DNA from: Candidatus Methanoperedens sp.
GTDB taxonomy: Archaea > Halobacteriota > Methanosarcinia > Methanosarcinales > Methanoperedenaceae
DNA: 64,000 nt
NCBI GenBank assembly: GCA_012026835.1
Contig: VEPN01000013.1
Coordinates: 1 to 64,000, forward strand
Direction: 5' to 3'
The position numbers were made by a program, and so were the translations under genes. The notes below the pieces were generated by a model, which did not search any database, was not told the origin of the DNA, and was given only the letters and a program-made list of their open reading frames with translations. Positions 8,625 through 19,018 of this stretch are shown in pieces. Position 1 is the stretch's first letter. Every line of letters begins with the position of its first letter.

Positions 8625-8885
8625 TGAATATTCCTCCCGTAGTATTCGACTGTATGTCTCCTACGGATGATAGGGAGGTGCTATTTTCAACTATATAGTA
8701 CTTTAACCTATCGGTCAAAAAAGTTGGGGCGTTGGAACTGTTATCAATTTCAGGATAACATTTTACCTGAGATATTCATGAAAGGGCCGGTCTCTAAAGG
8801 AGAAGCAAAAAGTTTTTATAGGCTTGAAAAACAACGCATTATTGAGGAGGTTGGAAATTATTCTGATCTCAGTGGGGTGAATAAT

Positions 8886-9086
8886 ATGAAGTATATGAAA
8901 TATTCGATAGGAGAAATTGTCAGGTTCAAGGTCGGCTCCGATGAAGTGATTGAAGGAGATGTCCAGTTTGTGGAGAAAAGCGCGGATGAAAATATATTGT
9001 ACATAAATGGTTTCTGCGGGTGGGCATACAAAGTTCCCGAAAAAAAGGTAGTATCGAAGGTCAGAAGATCAGAGGTCTGCTTCTGA
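8886..9086 (+). CDS. Small conserved beta-rich protein, unknown function
   Basis: A 66-residue protein beginning MKYMKYSIGEIVRFKVGSDE, followed by VQFVEKSADENILYINGF and KVPEKKVVSKV. The alternating pattern suggests a small SH3-like barrel. The start at 8886 is supported by GGGGTGA five bases upstream; a longer frame to 8667 has no ribosome site. The gene is divergent from the ribosomal operon, and CTATATAG at 8692-8699 is a candidate TATA element in between. Confidence 0.6.
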   Translation: MKYMKYSIGEIVRFKVGSDEVIEGDVQFVEKSADENILYINGFCGWAYKVPEKKVVSKVRRSEVCF

Positions 9087-9151
9087 TCTTCATTTTTCTC
9101 AGGAATGAAATCTGCACCACTCCTGTATATTAATTGAACGAATACAAATAG

Positions 9152-9499
9152 TCAATGGTGCGCTTCTGTCTTCTCAGCTTCCCGCCTTTTTATTGTATCC
9201 TCGCAGGCTTCAAAACAGCTCTCACACAGGGCTTTGGATACTTCCCTGTGAAAGGGTTCCTGGAAAATCGGCACCTGGATCTTCACCTGGAAAAGAGGTG
9301 CGTTCTTTATCCCGCATAAGTCGCATTTCTTCCCTTTTATCGGCACCCTGTTCTGGTTTGCCTCATGACAGCTCTGGAGACATTCCTCGTTAATGCCTCT
9401 CCACGTTCCTGTGGGATAGGCTGCCTTAACACCTGGATCATTTACCTTTACAGGGCACAACGTGGGTCTTGCCGCGCCGCACAGCTCACAATCTGCCAT
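9152..9499 (-). CDS. fpoO: F420H2 dehydrogenase subunit FpoO
   Basis: 115 residues with eight to ten cysteines in CxxC and CxxxC clusters (CELCG, CLQSC, CDLCG, CESCFEAC). FpoO is the small Fe-S subunit found only in the methanosarcinal complex and its exact role is unsettled; it is thought to add a cluster in electron transfer. It is the last gene of the operon, six bases after fpoN. The presence of fpoO argues for the Methanosarcina-type complex rather than a bacterial Nuo. Confidence 0.93.
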   Translation of the reverse strand: MADCELCGAARPTLCPVKVNDPGVKAAYPTGTWRGINEECLQSCHEANQNRVPIKGKKCDLCGIKNAPLFQVKIQVPIFQEPFHREVSKALCESCFEACEDTIKRREAEKTEAHH

Positions 9500-9505
9500 T
9501 TAGAA

Positions 9506-10969
9506 TCACACTCCTAATACTACTTTTGCCGCATTCATCGCCATGTCGATAAATGGTTGTGGATATAATCCTACACCTATTGTCCCGATCACGGCCAGCA
9601 CAATCGCTATTACATATGGTGTGGGTTCCTTTATTTTTTCACCCGCCGGGGGCAGCACGTACATGTACCTTATGACACGGGCATAATAATAGATGGATAA
9701 CGCGCTGTTCAATATTGCAATAACGACAACGATGAGGAGCCATGTGCTTGCCTGTCTTACGGCCTCGACCGTTATCGAGTAGAAGAGGACGAATTTCCCT
9801 ATGAATCCGGCTGATGGCGGGATACCCGCTAATGCCAAAAAGAACACAAACAATGCAAATGCAGTTATTGGCGCACGTTTCCCGAGTCCTGCAAAATTCT
9901 CAAGGTTATCGATATTCTTTGCATTCTTGTTATCGGATAAAACCATATATCCGACAACTGCAACTGCGATGAATGCTCCTCCTTTCATAAGGGCATGCCC
10001 GAGAGCAAGCAATATTCCCCCTGCTATGGACATTTGCGTTGTCACAACGAATGCCAGGGCTATGTAACCTGCCTGTGCTATGGAAGAATATGCCAGCATA
10101 CGCTTGATACTCCGCTGCGATATTGCAACAATATTGCCATAGGTCATGGTAATTACTGCAAGAATTGCGAATGTTACCCATAGGTCGGCGCGCAATGCAA
10201 CAAGCGCAAGCACAAGTATCCTGAAGGCTGCAACAAAACCCATTTTCTTTGAGCCTGCGGCCAGCAGGGCAGATACGACACTCGGTGAGCCTTCGTATGT
10301 ATCTGGCGCCCACATGTGGAACGGGACAAGGGCCATCTTGAAGCCAAATCCTGCAACAAGGAAGACCATTGCGATCACATCAAGGCCGCTGGCAGGATTT
10401 ATCTTGAAAAATTCAATAATCGCAGGTATGTTTGTAGAACCAGTGACTCCGTATACAAGCGACATACCGAATAACATCAACGCCGACGAAAGGGACCCTA
10501 TTATGAAATATTTTAAAGCCGCTTCCAGTGATGCCGGATTCTTTTTCTCAAAACCAGCAAGTACATAGGTTGACATGCTTGCAAGCTCGAATCCCACAAA
10601 AAGTGATACGAGGTCATTTGCCGAGGCAACAACCATCATTCCCACGGTAGCAAGAAGGATGAGGGCATAATACTCATCCTGATTGCGGTTATTCTCGAAA
10701 TACTTTATCGACGCTATCACTGCCAGAAGCGATACTACAATAAATATCAATTTGAAAAACTGCGACAGCGGATCGATCACAAGCGCATTATAGAAAAAAC
10801 TCCCTTCACCTTTTGTGCCAAGGACATATACAAGGGAAGCAACAAGACCTGCTGCGCTTATGTAGCCCAGCATGTTCTTGGACCTGTCACTTACCAGGAG
10901 GCCTATGAATATTACCGCTAAAGCCAGTACCGTCAGCAGTATCTCAGGCGCAAGCAACACATAGCTCAT
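9506..10969 (-). CDS. fpoN: F420H2 dehydrogenase subunit FpoN (NuoN-like)
   Basis: 487 residues, about 14 membrane helices, one of three antiporter-like proton-pumping subunits. The Mrp-antiporter signature is visible in the central part: GFGFKMALVPFHMWAPDTYE with the Lys and Pro-His-Trp typical of NuoN, then RSIKRMLAYSSIAQAGY. The start overlaps the fpoM stop by four bases. Confidence 0.96.
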   Translation of the reverse strand: MSYVLLAPEILLTVLALAVIFIGLLVSDRSKNMLGYISAAGLVASLVYVLGTKGEGSFFYNALVIDPLSQFFKLIFIVVSLLAVIASIKYFENNRNQDEYYALILLATVGMMVVASANDLVSLFVGFELASMSTYVLAGFEKKNPASLEAALKYFIIGSLSSALMLFGMSLVYGVTGSTNIPAIIEFFKINPASGLDVIAMVFLVAGFGFKMALVPFHMWAPDTYEGSPSVVSALLAAGSKKMGFVAAFRILVLALVALRADLWVTFAILAVITMTYGNIVAISQRSIKRMLAYSSIAQAGYIALAFVVTTQMSIAGGILLALGHALMKGGAFIAVAVVGYMVLSDNKNAKNIDNLENFAGLGKRAPITAFALFVFFLALAGIPPSAGFIGKFVLFYSITVEAVRQASTWLLIVVVIAILNSALSIYYYARVIRYMYVLPPAGEKIKEPTPYVIAIVLAVIGTIGVGLYPQPFIDMAMNAAKVVLGV

Positions 10970-12459
10970 GGAATCACTACTCCTTTAAGCACAGTATATA
11001 ATTGTTCTGAATTCGTGGTCATCATCGTAAGAACAGGATTCGGATTGAGCCCGAAGTATATCACAAGAAGTATTATTACAGCCATCGAAAACATCTCGTA
11101 ATTAGCCCCATCATGTATATGTCCGAGTTTTTCATTATACGTTCCAAACATGGCTCTTTGCATGGCCCACAAATGATATCCTGCGGTGAAGACAATACCA
11201 AAGAGCGCAAGTATCACGAAGTTGGGAAGCGTGAAATATGAATTAACAAGTACAAGGAATTCGGCAATAAACCCGCTCATTCCTGGTAATCCCAGCGAGG
11301 CAAGGAACCCGGCAAGCATAAGGAACGTGAGTTTTGGCATATATTTAGCTATTCCTCCCAGGTTACCGATGACCCTCGTGCCTGTGGAGTGCTGTATCAC
11401 ACCGCATGACATGAACAATACACACGTAATAAGCCCGTGTGAGAACTGCTGGTACATTGCACCGCTTATCGAAAGCGGCACAATGGCTGCTGCGCCCAGG
11501 GTCACGTAACCCATGTGGCTTATACTGGAATATGCCACCATCTTCTTGAGGTCGCGCTGGGCAAGTGCAAGGAATGTTCCGTACAGGATGCTCAGGACAC
11601 CGATTATAGCCATTACAATTACCAGTTTCCCGGGGGAACCCGAAAATGGGAGTAGCGGAAGTATGACCCTGAAAAGGCCATAGCCGCCCATTTTAAGCAG
11701 CAGTGCCGCAAGTATGACCGAACCTGCTGTCGGGGCTTCCACATGCGCATCAGGCAACCAGGTATGAAAAGGCACAGCCGGCATCTTTACCAGGAAACCA
11801 AACAATAGCGCCAGGAATATTGCATCTTTCAGCATCGTTGACTCTATAACTGAGTAGTTCTTCAAAAGATAGAACATATCAAAGTTCGGGGTTCCCGATA
11901 TCTGCCATGCATTGAAGTAGAGTGAGAATATCGCAAGCAGCATCACCAGGCTTGCAACATGTGTATATATGAAGAATTTAATTGCCGAATAGTCCTTTCT
12001 CGGGCCCCCCCAGATACTTATCAGAAAATACATGGGTATGAGAACGATCTCCCAGAATATGTAAAATACAAAGAAGTCAAGAGATGTGAAAACCCCGACC
12101 ACACCTACAAGTTCAAGAAGTATCAGGCCGTAGAACTGGTTTGCCTGTTTTGTTTCTCCCCAGGCAAATATCACTGTCAGGGGGATGACGATATTGGACA
12201 GGAGAACAAGCGGCATTCCTATCCCATCGACACCGAATTTCAAGCTTATCCCAAGACTGCCAATCCACGGATATGATTCAGCAAACTGGATTGTCGGTAT
12301 AGAACTATCAAACCTCAAAAACATAAACAGGGATATCACAAATGAAATTCCGGAAGCCAGCAGGGCAACCACACGCGCCTGCTCACGGGTCCTGGTCAGG
12401 AACGTGATTATAGCGCCTATTAATGAGATCAGGATCATCAATGAAATCAAAGCAGCCAT
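10966..12459 (-). CDS. fpoM: F420H2 dehydrogenase subunit FpoM (NuoM-like)
   Basis: 497 residues with about 14 helices, a proton-pumping subunit. The conserved Glu of the family lies in ILLELVGVVGVFTSLDFFVF, and LVKMPAVPFHTWLPDAHVEA carries the Lys and PFHTWLPDAH motif. RDLKKMVAYSSISHMGY follows. It sits directly after fpoL with no gap and overlaps fpoN. Confidence 0.96.
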   Translation of the reverse strand: MAALISLMILISLIGAIITFLTRTREQARVVALLASGISFVISLFMFLRFDSSIPTIQFAESYPWIGSLGISLKFGVDGIGMPLVLLSNIVIPLTVIFAWGETKQANQFYGLILLELVGVVGVFTSLDFFVFYIFWEIVLIPMYFLISIWGGPRKDYSAIKFFIYTHVASLVMLLAIFSLYFNAWQISGTPNFDMFYLLKNYSVIESTMLKDAIFLALLFGFLVKMPAVPFHTWLPDAHVEAPTAGSVILAALLLKMGGYGLFRVILPLLPFSGSPGKLVIVMAIIGVLSILYGTFLALAQRDLKKMVAYSSISHMGYVTLGAAAIVPLSISGAMYQQFSHGLITCVLFMSCGVIQHSTGTRVIGNLGGIAKYMPKLTFLMLAGFLASLGLPGMSGFIAEFLVLVNSYFTLPNFVILALFGIVFTAGYHLWAMQRAMFGTYNEKLGHIHDGANYEMFSMAVIILLVIYFGLNPNPVLTMMTTNSEQLYTVLKGVVIP

Positions 12460-14466
12460 TTATATCCCTCCGAATCTGATTTTGAGAAGAATTATCAGGA
12501 GACCAAGCCCAAGAAGTGTTACAGATGCATAATTCTGGACAACGCCTGTCTGCAATTTCCTTACAAGCTCGCCAAGCTGGAACACTGTTTTGCCGATAAT
12601 GTTATCGATCACAAGCCCATCGATTATCTTCCTGTCTATAAATTCCCCTGACTGCGCCACGACATCGTGAGTCAGTTTAACACCTATAATATCGGCTGCA
12701 AGTTTGGGTTCGTAATACCTGTTTAAAAGTAATTTATAGATCGGATTTCCCGAAGATATAATCTTGCTCATATCCAGCATCCTCCTGTTGTATATGGCAT
12801 ATGATATGAGAATGCCAAGAACACCTACAATAACAGGCAGCATCACAATTATGGGTGACGGGTGGAACGCTTCGCCTTCATGAACAGCTATTTCCACATT
12901 CATAAGTTCAAAATTTTTCTCAACATAACCATAGAAACCTGCCTGCGAGAAACCGAATAAAAGGGCGAATATCGCAAGGATCATGAGCGGACGTGTCATC
13001 ACACCCGGCGACTCGTGCGCATGCCGCTCAGAACGCGGCTTTCCCGTAAATGTCATGAACCACAGCCTGAAGATATATATTGATGTCAGGAGGGCGGCAA
13101 TTATTGCCATCCCGTAAGGTATCATGTCACCTTTTACTTCTCCGTATTCCAGTGCGCCTTCTATGATTGCATCCTTGCTGAAGAAACCTGCTGTACCAAT
13201 ATTAAGAATCGGCATACCCAAACCTGCGAACGGGAAACCGATTCCTGCCAGGGCAAGAGCTGCAATGAGCATGGTAATAGCCGTGATTTTCATCTTCCCG
13301 AACAATCCGCCCATTTCACGTATATCATTAGTACCCATGGCATGTATAACACTGCCGGCACACAGGAACAGGAGAGCCTTGAAAAAGGCATGTGCTATCA
13401 GATGGAACATTGAAATGCCAACTGCTTTTGCTCCAAGAACCGCTCCTGCTGTACCGAGTGCCAGCATCATATAGCCAAGCTGGCTTACGGTCGAATAAGC
13501 AAGCACCCTCTTGATATCGTTCATAACAAGCCCCATCGTGGCAGCAAACAATGCCGTGAAACCGCCCACATAAGCGACAATCAGAAGTGCGTCAGGTACA
13601 CCTGCTGAAATCGTAGCCGGTGTTGCAACAAACATCGGGAATGTTCTTGCCACAAGATATACGCCTGCTGTGACCATTGTCGCAGCGTGGATAAGTGCAG
13701 AAACCGTCGTTGGCCCTTCCATTGCATCGGGCAGCCAGCCATGAAGCGGGAACTGGCCGCTCTTACCTACTGCGCCGCCGAAAAATAATAAAGTGATAAG
13801 GGTCAACTGCGTGGGATCAATCAGTTTTGCTGCCTCAAACATTGTCTTGAATTGCAATATGAAATTCCCGGGTTCAATGCTAAAAGCCCGGGTTGCTATG
13901 ATTTCACTGATATTAACATAAAGCAGGACAATGCCTGCAAGGAACAGCACGTCTCCCACCCTTGTCACAAGGAATGCTTTCTTTGCGGCCGCGGCTGCCG
14001 AAGGTTTGTGATACCAGAATCCTATTAAGAGGAATGAACACAATCCCACAAGCTCCCATGAAATAAAGAACTGAAGTATATTATCTGATAGTATTACGCT
14101 CAACATAGCTGCCGTGAACAGTGATGTCTCGGCAAAATACCGTGGCTTGGCAGGGTCATGGGCCATATACCCGACCGCATAAATATGTATCAAAAGGCTC
14201 ACAAATGAGACCATCATCAACATCACTACAGCCAGTGGATCAATGAGAATACCGATGTTCATCCCGGCAAACCATGGCCAGGACTGCTGTACCATACCAT
14301 CAGGATATATCTCAAGGAAAGTTCCCAGTGAGATGATAAAAGATCCTGCAATTGCCGCTATTGGAAGCAATGCTCCGCCAGAGTAGAGTTTCTTACCCAG
14401 GAAAAGTGTCAGTACGAATGCCAGTACAGGTAATAATACTATTAACGCTGATATCTCGCCAAACAT
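12460..14466 (-). CDS. fpoL: F420H2 dehydrogenase subunit FpoL (NuoL-like)
   Basis: 668 residues. The first 14 helices are antiporter-like (SWELVGLCSFLLIGFW, GKSGQFPLHGWLPDAMEGPT, IKRVLAYSTVSQLGYM). A C-terminal extension of about 150 residues contains the lateral helix and last anchor that bridge FpoM and FpoN in complex I relatives. Part of the unbroken fpo operon, two bases after fpoK. Confidence 0.96.
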   Translation of the reverse strand: MFGEISALIVLLPVLAFVLTLFLGKKLYSGGALLPIAAIAGSFIISLGTFLEIYPDGMVQQSWPWFAGMNIGILIDPLAVVMLMMVSFVSLLIHIYAVGYMAHDPAKPRYFAETSLFTAAMLSVILSDNILQFFISWELVGLCSFLLIGFWYHKPSAAAAAKKAFLVTRVGDVLFLAGIVLLYVNISEIIATRAFSIEPGNFILQFKTMFEAAKLIDPTQLTLITLLFFGGAVGKSGQFPLHGWLPDAMEGPTTVSALIHAATMVTAGVYLVARTFPMFVATPATISAGVPDALLIVAYVGGFTALFAATMGLVMNDIKRVLAYSTVSQLGYMMLALGTAGAVLGAKAVGISMFHLIAHAFFKALLFLCAGSVIHAMGTNDIREMGGLFGKMKITAITMLIAALALAGIGFPFAGLGMPILNIGTAGFFSKDAIIEGALEYGEVKGDMIPYGMAIIAALLTSIYIFRLWFMTFTGKPRSERHAHESPGVMTRPLMILAIFALLFGFSQAGFYGYVEKNFELMNVEIAVHEGEAFHPSPIIVMLPVIVGVLGILISYAIYNRRMLDMSKIISSGNPIYKLLLNRYYEPKLAADIIGVKLTHDVVAQSGEFIDRKIIDGLVIDNIIGKTVFQLGELVRKLQTGVVQNYASVTLLGLGLLIILLKIRFGGI

Positions 14467-14467
14467 T

Positions 14468-14767
14468 TTACCACCTCAAAATATTGATATTGTCAAGATT
14501 TATCGTATCCCGTACCCTAAACAATGCAACAAGGATAGCAAACCCTATACCCGCTTCCGCTGCCGCTATTGCAATCGAGAACAGCGCGAAAACCTGCCCT
14601 GCAGCATTGCCGTTAAAACTTGAAAATGCAACAAGATTGATATTTGCAGCAGTTAGCATAAGCTCTATACACATAAGGATTTTAATTCCGCTTCTTTGGG
14701 TAATTATCCCGTAGGCACCGATAGTGAATATTATGGATGATATTATAAGATACGAATAAAGGGTCAT
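14468..14767 (-). CDS. fpoK: F420H2 dehydrogenase subunit FpoK (NuoK-like)
   Basis: 99 residues, three membrane helices. The conserved membrane Glu residues of NuoK are present in [20 protein letters not shown] and [15 protein letters not shown]. The ATG at 14767 is chosen because GGAGG lies six bases upstream and it begins two bases after the fpoJ2 stop; a start seven codons earlier would overlap fpoJ2. Confidence 0.95.
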   Translation of the reverse strand: MTLYSYLIISSIIFTIGAYGIITQRSGIKILMCIELMLTAANINLVAFSSFNGNAAGQVFALFSIAIAAAEAGIGFAILVALFRVRDTINLDNINILRW

Positions 14768-14768
14768 G

Positions 14769-15014
14769 TTATGCCTCCTTTTTAGCAATATAAAGGGCTC
14801 CGATCAATGCCGCAAGCAGTAAAAGTGAGAGCAGTTCAAACGAAAAGATATAATCACTGAATATCCCGCCTTTCTGCGGGCCTGCGATATCCTCTATACT
14901 GATAGTATTCACGTCCTCTTTTCCACCCCAGACCCTGATGCTATCGTCGATTGCTATGAACAGTACTGCGAATAACATTACCGCAATCAATAAATTAAGG
15001 ATTTTTGTGAACAT
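14769..15014 (-). CDS. fpoJ2: F420H2 dehydrogenase subunit FpoJ, C-terminal half
   Basis: 81 residues with two hydrophobic segments (3-25 and 56-78). It matches the second half of NuoJ, which in Methanosarcina-type operons is split into two genes. It follows fpoJ1 without a gap, and its last codons carry the ribosome site of fpoK. The split is normal for this lineage, not a frameshift. Confidence 0.88.
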   Translation of the reverse strand: MFTKILNLLIAVMLFAVLFIAIDDSIRVWGGKEDVNTISIEDIAGPQKGGIFSDYIFSFELLSLLLLAALIGALYIAKKEA

Positions 15015-15260
15015 TTATTCCTCCTCGCCCTTTTTAGTCAACATAATAGTGAACAATATCAGAGTCACGACTGCTCCAACATAGACAAGTACCTGTATCC
15101 AAGCAACGAATTCAGCCTTAAGGAGAATAAAAAACGCGGCTGTCCCTATAAACGAGCCTGCCAGATACACAGCGCTGTGGACTAACTTTTTTGACTGGAC
15201 TACCATAATCGATGAAAGTATGGTGAGAGCTGAAACAGTTAAAAATACAATATCTATCAT
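15015..15260 (-). CDS. fpoJ1: F420H2 dehydrogenase subunit FpoJ, N-terminal half
   Basis: 81 residues, three helices, with AEFVAWIQVLVYVGAVVTLI containing the NuoJ pi-bulge helix signature (VYVGAV). It is the N-terminal partner of the split NuoJ. It overlaps the fpoI stop by four bases. Confidence 0.92.
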   Translation of the reverse strand: MIDIVFLTVSALTILSSIMVVQSKKLVHSAVYLAGSFIGTAAFFILLKAEFVAWIQVLVYVGAVVTLILFTIMLTKKGEEE

Positions 15261-15673
15261 TTATTCACCTCTTTCTTGAATAAAATCCTGTCAGGACCAT
15301 ACACCAGGCTCTCCCTGCTGTAATCTGCAAGTTCGTAGCCTCCGTCCATTTTAATGGCATTCATCGGGCAGGCATCCATGCATAAGCCACAGAACAGGCA
15401 CATCCCGAGATTGAATTCCGGGAACCATCTGCCATTATACTTGACTATCCTGATAGTGCCATTCGGGCAGTTTGATTCACATATCCCGCATCCGATGCAT
15501 GCATCCTGGTCAACCGAATGGCGCCCCCTGAACCTTGGTGCCAGCTTCATCTTCTCATAAGGATACTGGACAGTTACGATGGGCCTATTTCCTATATGAA
15601 ATATATGTTTTAAGGTAACAATGAATCCTTTTATTATGCCTGTCATTGCCCAGTTCTTTGAAATCCAAGCCAT
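15257..15673 (-). CDS. fpoI: F420H2 dehydrogenase subunit FpoI, 2x[4Fe-4S] protein
   Basis: 138 residues with two ferredoxin motifs, CIGCGICESNCP and CLFCGLCMDACP, which bind the N6a/N6b-type clusters. They pass electrons from the F420H2-oxidising side to FpoB. It starts on the last base of the fpoH stop. Confidence 0.96.
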   Translation of the reverse strand: MAWISKNWAMTGIIKGFIVTLKHIFHIGNRPIVTVQYPYEKMKLAPRFRGRHSVDQDACIGCGICESNCPNGTIRIVKYNGRWFPEFNLGMCLFCGLCMDACPMNAIKMDGGYELADYSRESLVYGPDRILFKKEVNK

Positions 15674-16770
15674 TAGATCACCCTTGCAGTCAACAGGAAA
15701 CTGGTCACTAACAGGTTCAATAAAGCTAAAGGTATCATGATTTTCCAGCCGAGGTTAAGTAACTGATCAATCCTGACTCGTGGGACTGTATCTCTTAACC
15801 ACATTGCAAAGAGTATTACAGCATAGGTCTTAATTATGAAATAGACAAGAGAGGTTATTTGTACCGGGATAGGAGACAGCACAGGTCCTGTCCATCCGCC
15901 AAGGAAGATCGTGACCACTACTCCTGATACTGCAAATAAATGAGCGTACTCTCCAAGGAAGTACATCGCGAATTTCATTCCGCTGTATTCGGTGAAGAAC
16001 CCGGCCACAAGCTCCTGTTCAGATTCCTGGAAATCGAATGGTATGCGCCCCATCTCTGCAATGGACGCGATGAGAAACAGGATAAATGCAAGCGGCTGCA
16101 TAAATATAAACCACCTGGGTATTATGCCGAACCATGTTCCTTCCTGGGCTCTGACTATGTCCACTGTACTGAGTGAACCCACATACAGTACAACAGCAAT
16201 CGCTGCGAGCGCCAGCGGTATGGTGTAGCTTATATCCTGGGCTACAGCCCTCATGGCACCCATCAACGAATACTTATTATTGGAAGCCCATCCCGCGAGC
16301 AGGATGGATACAGGTGAGAGCGCAGATATTGCAATGATGTATATTAATCCCATTCGGAGGTCGGATAGAATGAGAGTATCTCCAAACGGAAGGGGAACAA
16401 ATACAAGAAGCGCCGGAACAAATATGATAAACGGTGCAAGCGTGAAAATCCACCTGTCCGCGCTTGCCGGGATAATATCTTCCTTTCCTACAAGCTTGAT
16501 ACCGTCTGCAATAGGCTGGAAAAGCCCGTGAGGTCCTGTAACCATGGGTCCGTACCTTGACTGTACCCAGCCAAACATTTTACGTTCAAGCCACGACAGG
16601 AACATCACACTAAGAAGGACAAAAACTAATAGAACTACAATCTCTACCACTACTATTATGATTCTTAAAAGATACTCCAATCCAAAACTCTGGAAGAACC
16701 CGTATACCGGCTCATAAATCCCTATTGCGGTTAAGATGTTTACTATCAATTCGTAAGCGTTTGCTATCAT
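15673..16770 (-). CDS. fpoH: F420H2 dehydrogenase subunit FpoH (NuoH-like)
   Basis: 365 residues, eight or nine helices. The quinone/phenazine-site loop signature is present in PFDFQESEQELVAGFFTEYS, and SWLERKMFGWVQSRYGPMVT is the NuoH hallmark. The ATG at 16770 is preferred because GGTGA lies five bases before it; a start eight codons earlier would overlap fpoD more deeply. Confidence 0.95.
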   Translation of the reverse strand: MIANAYELIVNILTAIGIYEPVYGFFQSFGLEYLLRIIIVVVEIVVLLVFVLLSVMFLSWLERKMFGWVQSRYGPMVTGPHGLFQPIADGIKLVGKEDIIPASADRWIFTLAPFIIFVPALLVFVPLPFGDTLILSDLRMGLIYIIAISALSPVSILLAGWASNNKYSLMGAMRAVAQDISYTIPLALAAIAVVLYVGSLSTVDIVRAQEGTWFGIIPRWFIFMQPLAFILFLIASIAEMGRIPFDFQESEQELVAGFFTEYSGMKFAMYFLGEYAHLFAVSGVVVTIFLGGWTGPVLSPIPVQITSLVYFIIKTYAVILFAMWLRDTVPRVRIDQLLNLGWKIMIPLALLNLLVTSFLLTARVI

Positions 16771-16774
16771 TCTA

Positions 16775-17923
16775 TCACCTATCCACATCGCCAAGAACTA
16801 CATCAATGGTTCCAAAAGCTGCTATCAGGTCTGGTATCTTCAGTCCTACCACCATCTTCGGTATTGCAACGAGGTTGCAGAAAGAAGGTGAGCGTATCTT
16901 GACCCTGTAAGGCTTGGTTGTGCCGTCGCTCACAACATAAAAACCCAGCTCACCTTTTGGCGCCTCAATCCTGGTGTAAACTTCACCTTCTGGAGGAGTG
17001 AATATTCTGGGGAAATATGGCATAACCGACGTTGGCGCGCCTGTAACTGGAGCTATTCCGTATTTTTGAGTGGTTATTATCTCCCCTGCTGGTATGGTAT
17101 CTGCTATCTGTTTTAAAATATGAAGGCTTTCTTTCATCTCATCTATCCTGACGAGATACCTCGCGTAGCTGTCACATTCCTTACGCACGCAGGCTTTGAA
17201 ATCAAGGTCTGGATAGATAGAATAGGGTTCCAGTTTCCTTATATCGTAATTCACTCCTGAGCCGCGCAGCGATGGCCCCGTCATGCCGTAATTGATTGCC
17301 TCTTCTGCGCTTATCACCCCTATATTCTTCATTCTCAGAAGGAATATCTCATTATCGTTGATCAATTGCTCATAATCAACTATCCGCATTTCCATATCTT
17401 TTATGAATTCATTGAGCCTGGGTATGAAACCTTCAGGGAGGTCTTCTCTCACTCCCCCTACCCTCATATAACTGAAAGTCATCCTGGCGCCGCAGAGCAT
17501 TTCGTACAACTGGAGGGCCTTCTCTCGTTCCCTGAATCCGTACATTATCGGCGTGGATGCTCCAAGATCCAGCAGCAGTGAACCCATAAATACAAGATGG
17601 TTGGTTATCCTGTTAAGCTCCATTGTAAGTACGCGGATGTACTCAGCCCTTAACGGAGCCTCTATGCCTGCAAGTTCCTCGACTGCTCTGACATAAGCGT
17701 AATTGTTAGGCATGGCAGCAATGTAATCCAGCCTGTCGGTATAGGGAATGAACTGGAGATACGTCTTCATCTCGGCCAGTTTTTCTGTTCCCCTGTGCAG
17801 ATAGCCCATAACGACTTTACAATCCCTGATTATCTCTCCATCCATTATTAATTTGAAACGCAGTACACCATGCGTGCTTGGATGCACGGGTCCCATGTTT
17901 ATAAGAAGTTCGTCTGTTTCCAT
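16775..17923 (-). CDS. fpoD: F420H2 dehydrogenase subunit FpoD (NuoD-like)
   Basis: 382 residues, the 49-kDa-type subunit that lines the electron-acceptor cavity. It opens with INMGPVHPSTHGVLRFKLIM, which contains the conserved GPxHPSTHG, and has GYLHRGTEKLAE and DRLDYIAAMPNNYAYV. The C-terminus keeps the Asp-Val-Asp-Arg ending typical of the family. It starts two bases after the fpoC stop. Confidence 0.96.
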   Translation of the reverse strand: METDELLINMGPVHPSTHGVLRFKLIMDGEIIRDCKVVMGYLHRGTEKLAEMKTYLQFIPYTDRLDYIAAMPNNYAYVRAVEELAGIEAPLRAEYIRVLTMELNRITNHLVFMGSLLLDLGASTPIMYGFREREKALQLYEMLCGARMTFSYMRVGGVREDLPEGFIPRLNEFIKDMEMRIVDYEQLINDNEIFLLRMKNIGVISAEEAINYGMTGPSLRGSGVNYDIRKLEPYSIYPDLDFKACVRKECDSYARYLVRIDEMKESLHILKQIADTIPAGEIITTQKYGIAPVTGAPTSVMPYFPRIFTPPEGEVYTRIEAPKGELGFYVVSDGTTKPYRVKIRSPSFCNLVAIPKMVVGLKIPDLIAAFGTIDVVLGDVDR

Positions 17924-17924
17924 G

Positions 17925-18428
17925 CTACTTCCTCCTTAACAGGTTTGACCCGTCTGTGCTTACTATATCCTCTCCGTCTTCCCCCATGGTCACGAACTGC
18001 TCGGTCTCCATGTCATAATCTTTCCTGAGCGGATGCCCGTTCCAGCCATTGGGGAGCAATATCCTGGTAAGGTTGGGATGGCCTGTGAACTTAATTCCCA
18101 CAAGATCATATGTTTCCCTCTCAAGCCAGTCCGCAACTTTCCAGAGAGATACAAGCGAATCAACCGCCGGGGCTTCATGATCAAGGATAATCTTTAAGAC
18201 GAGATTTTCTTTCTTTTTGTAAGAGAAGAAATTGTATATAACTTCGAACCGATCCCGGTAATCAATACCCGTTATTACTGAAAGGTTATCGAATCCCATT
18301 TCTTTGACTTTTTCAGCAACTTTTAACAATTCTTCTTTCTGAATGATTGCAAGAGGCTTATTGAGCTGCATCCCTGTACTTACGACCGCAGCCGGCATTG
18401 CCTGTTTTAGTTCTTCGGCTGCGTTCAT
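17925..18428 (-). CDS. fpoC: F420H2 dehydrogenase subunit FpoC (NuoC-like)
   Basis: 167 residues of the 30-kDa-type subunit. The signature [20 protein letters not shown] is followed by [17 protein letters not shown]. It packs against FpoD in the hydrophilic arm. The start overlaps fpoB by four bases. Confidence 0.95.
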   Translation of the reverse strand: MNAAEELKQAMPAAVVSTGMQLNKPLAIIQKEELLKVAEKVKEMGFDNLSVITGIDYRDRFEVIYNFFSYKKKENLVLKIILDHEAPAVDSLVSLWKVADWLERETYDLVGIKFTGHPNLTRILLPNGWNGHPLRKDYDMETEQFVTMGEDGEDIVSTDGSNLLRRK

Positions 18429-19018
18429 TTATTAAGCCCCCATTTTGCCCCGTACCCCTGGTTCTTGATTTTCTCCCTTAACTGGATAATGCCGTAGAGC
18501 CATGCTTCGGGTCGGGGGGGACATCCGGGTATGTACACATCCACAGGGATGATATTATCCACACCTTTCAAGACACAGTATGATTCAATATACGGGCCTC
18601 CCGTGTTCGCACAACTGCCCACAGAGATGACCCACCTGGGTTCGGCCATCATTTCATACAACTGCTTAACCCTCGGAGCCATACGCTTGGTAACAGTCCC
18701 GGCGACGAACATAAGGTCTGACTGCCTCGGTGTCGCCCTGAATACCTCCATCCCGAAACGCGAAATATCGTGGTGCGCCATTGATACGGCCATCATCTCG
18801 ATAGCGCAGCAGGCAAGACCTGAAGTTACAGGCCAGAGTGAACTTAAACGTCCCCAGTTAATAAACTGGTTCACGGTCGAGAGAAGAATCATACCTTCCC
18901 TTTCCCTTGCTGCCAGCACAGTGTTTATCAGCCCCGTATCGTTCAGCTTTTCAAGCGCAGTCTCAGGCTTCTTTTTAGAATGCTTAATTTTTGTTGTGTC
19001 AATGGTTACTGAGTCCAC
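18425..19018 (-). CDS. fpoB: F420H2 dehydrogenase subunit FpoB (NuoB-like, N2 cluster)
   Basis: 197 residues. The N2 [4Fe-4S] ligands are in [22 protein letters not shown] and [10 protein letters not shown]. It is the last electron carrier before the membrane acceptor. Translation starts at GTG (19018), with GGAGG seven bases upstream, overlapping the fpoA end by 13 bases. Confidence 0.96.
   Translation of the reverse strand: MDSVTIDTTKIKHSKKKPETALEKLNDTGLINTVLAAREREGMILLSTVNQFINWGRLSSLWPVTSGLACCAIEMMAVSMAHHDISRFGMEVFRATPRQSDLMFVAGTVTKRMAPRVKQLYEMMAEPRWVISVGSCANTGGPYIESYCVLKGVDNIIPVDVYIPGCPPRPEAWLYGIIQLREKIKNQGYGAKWGLNK

Noticed and set aside
14769-15015. Split fpoJ as a frameshift
   Set aside because: Two-gene FpoJ is normal in Methanosarcina-type operons, and each part has its own start.
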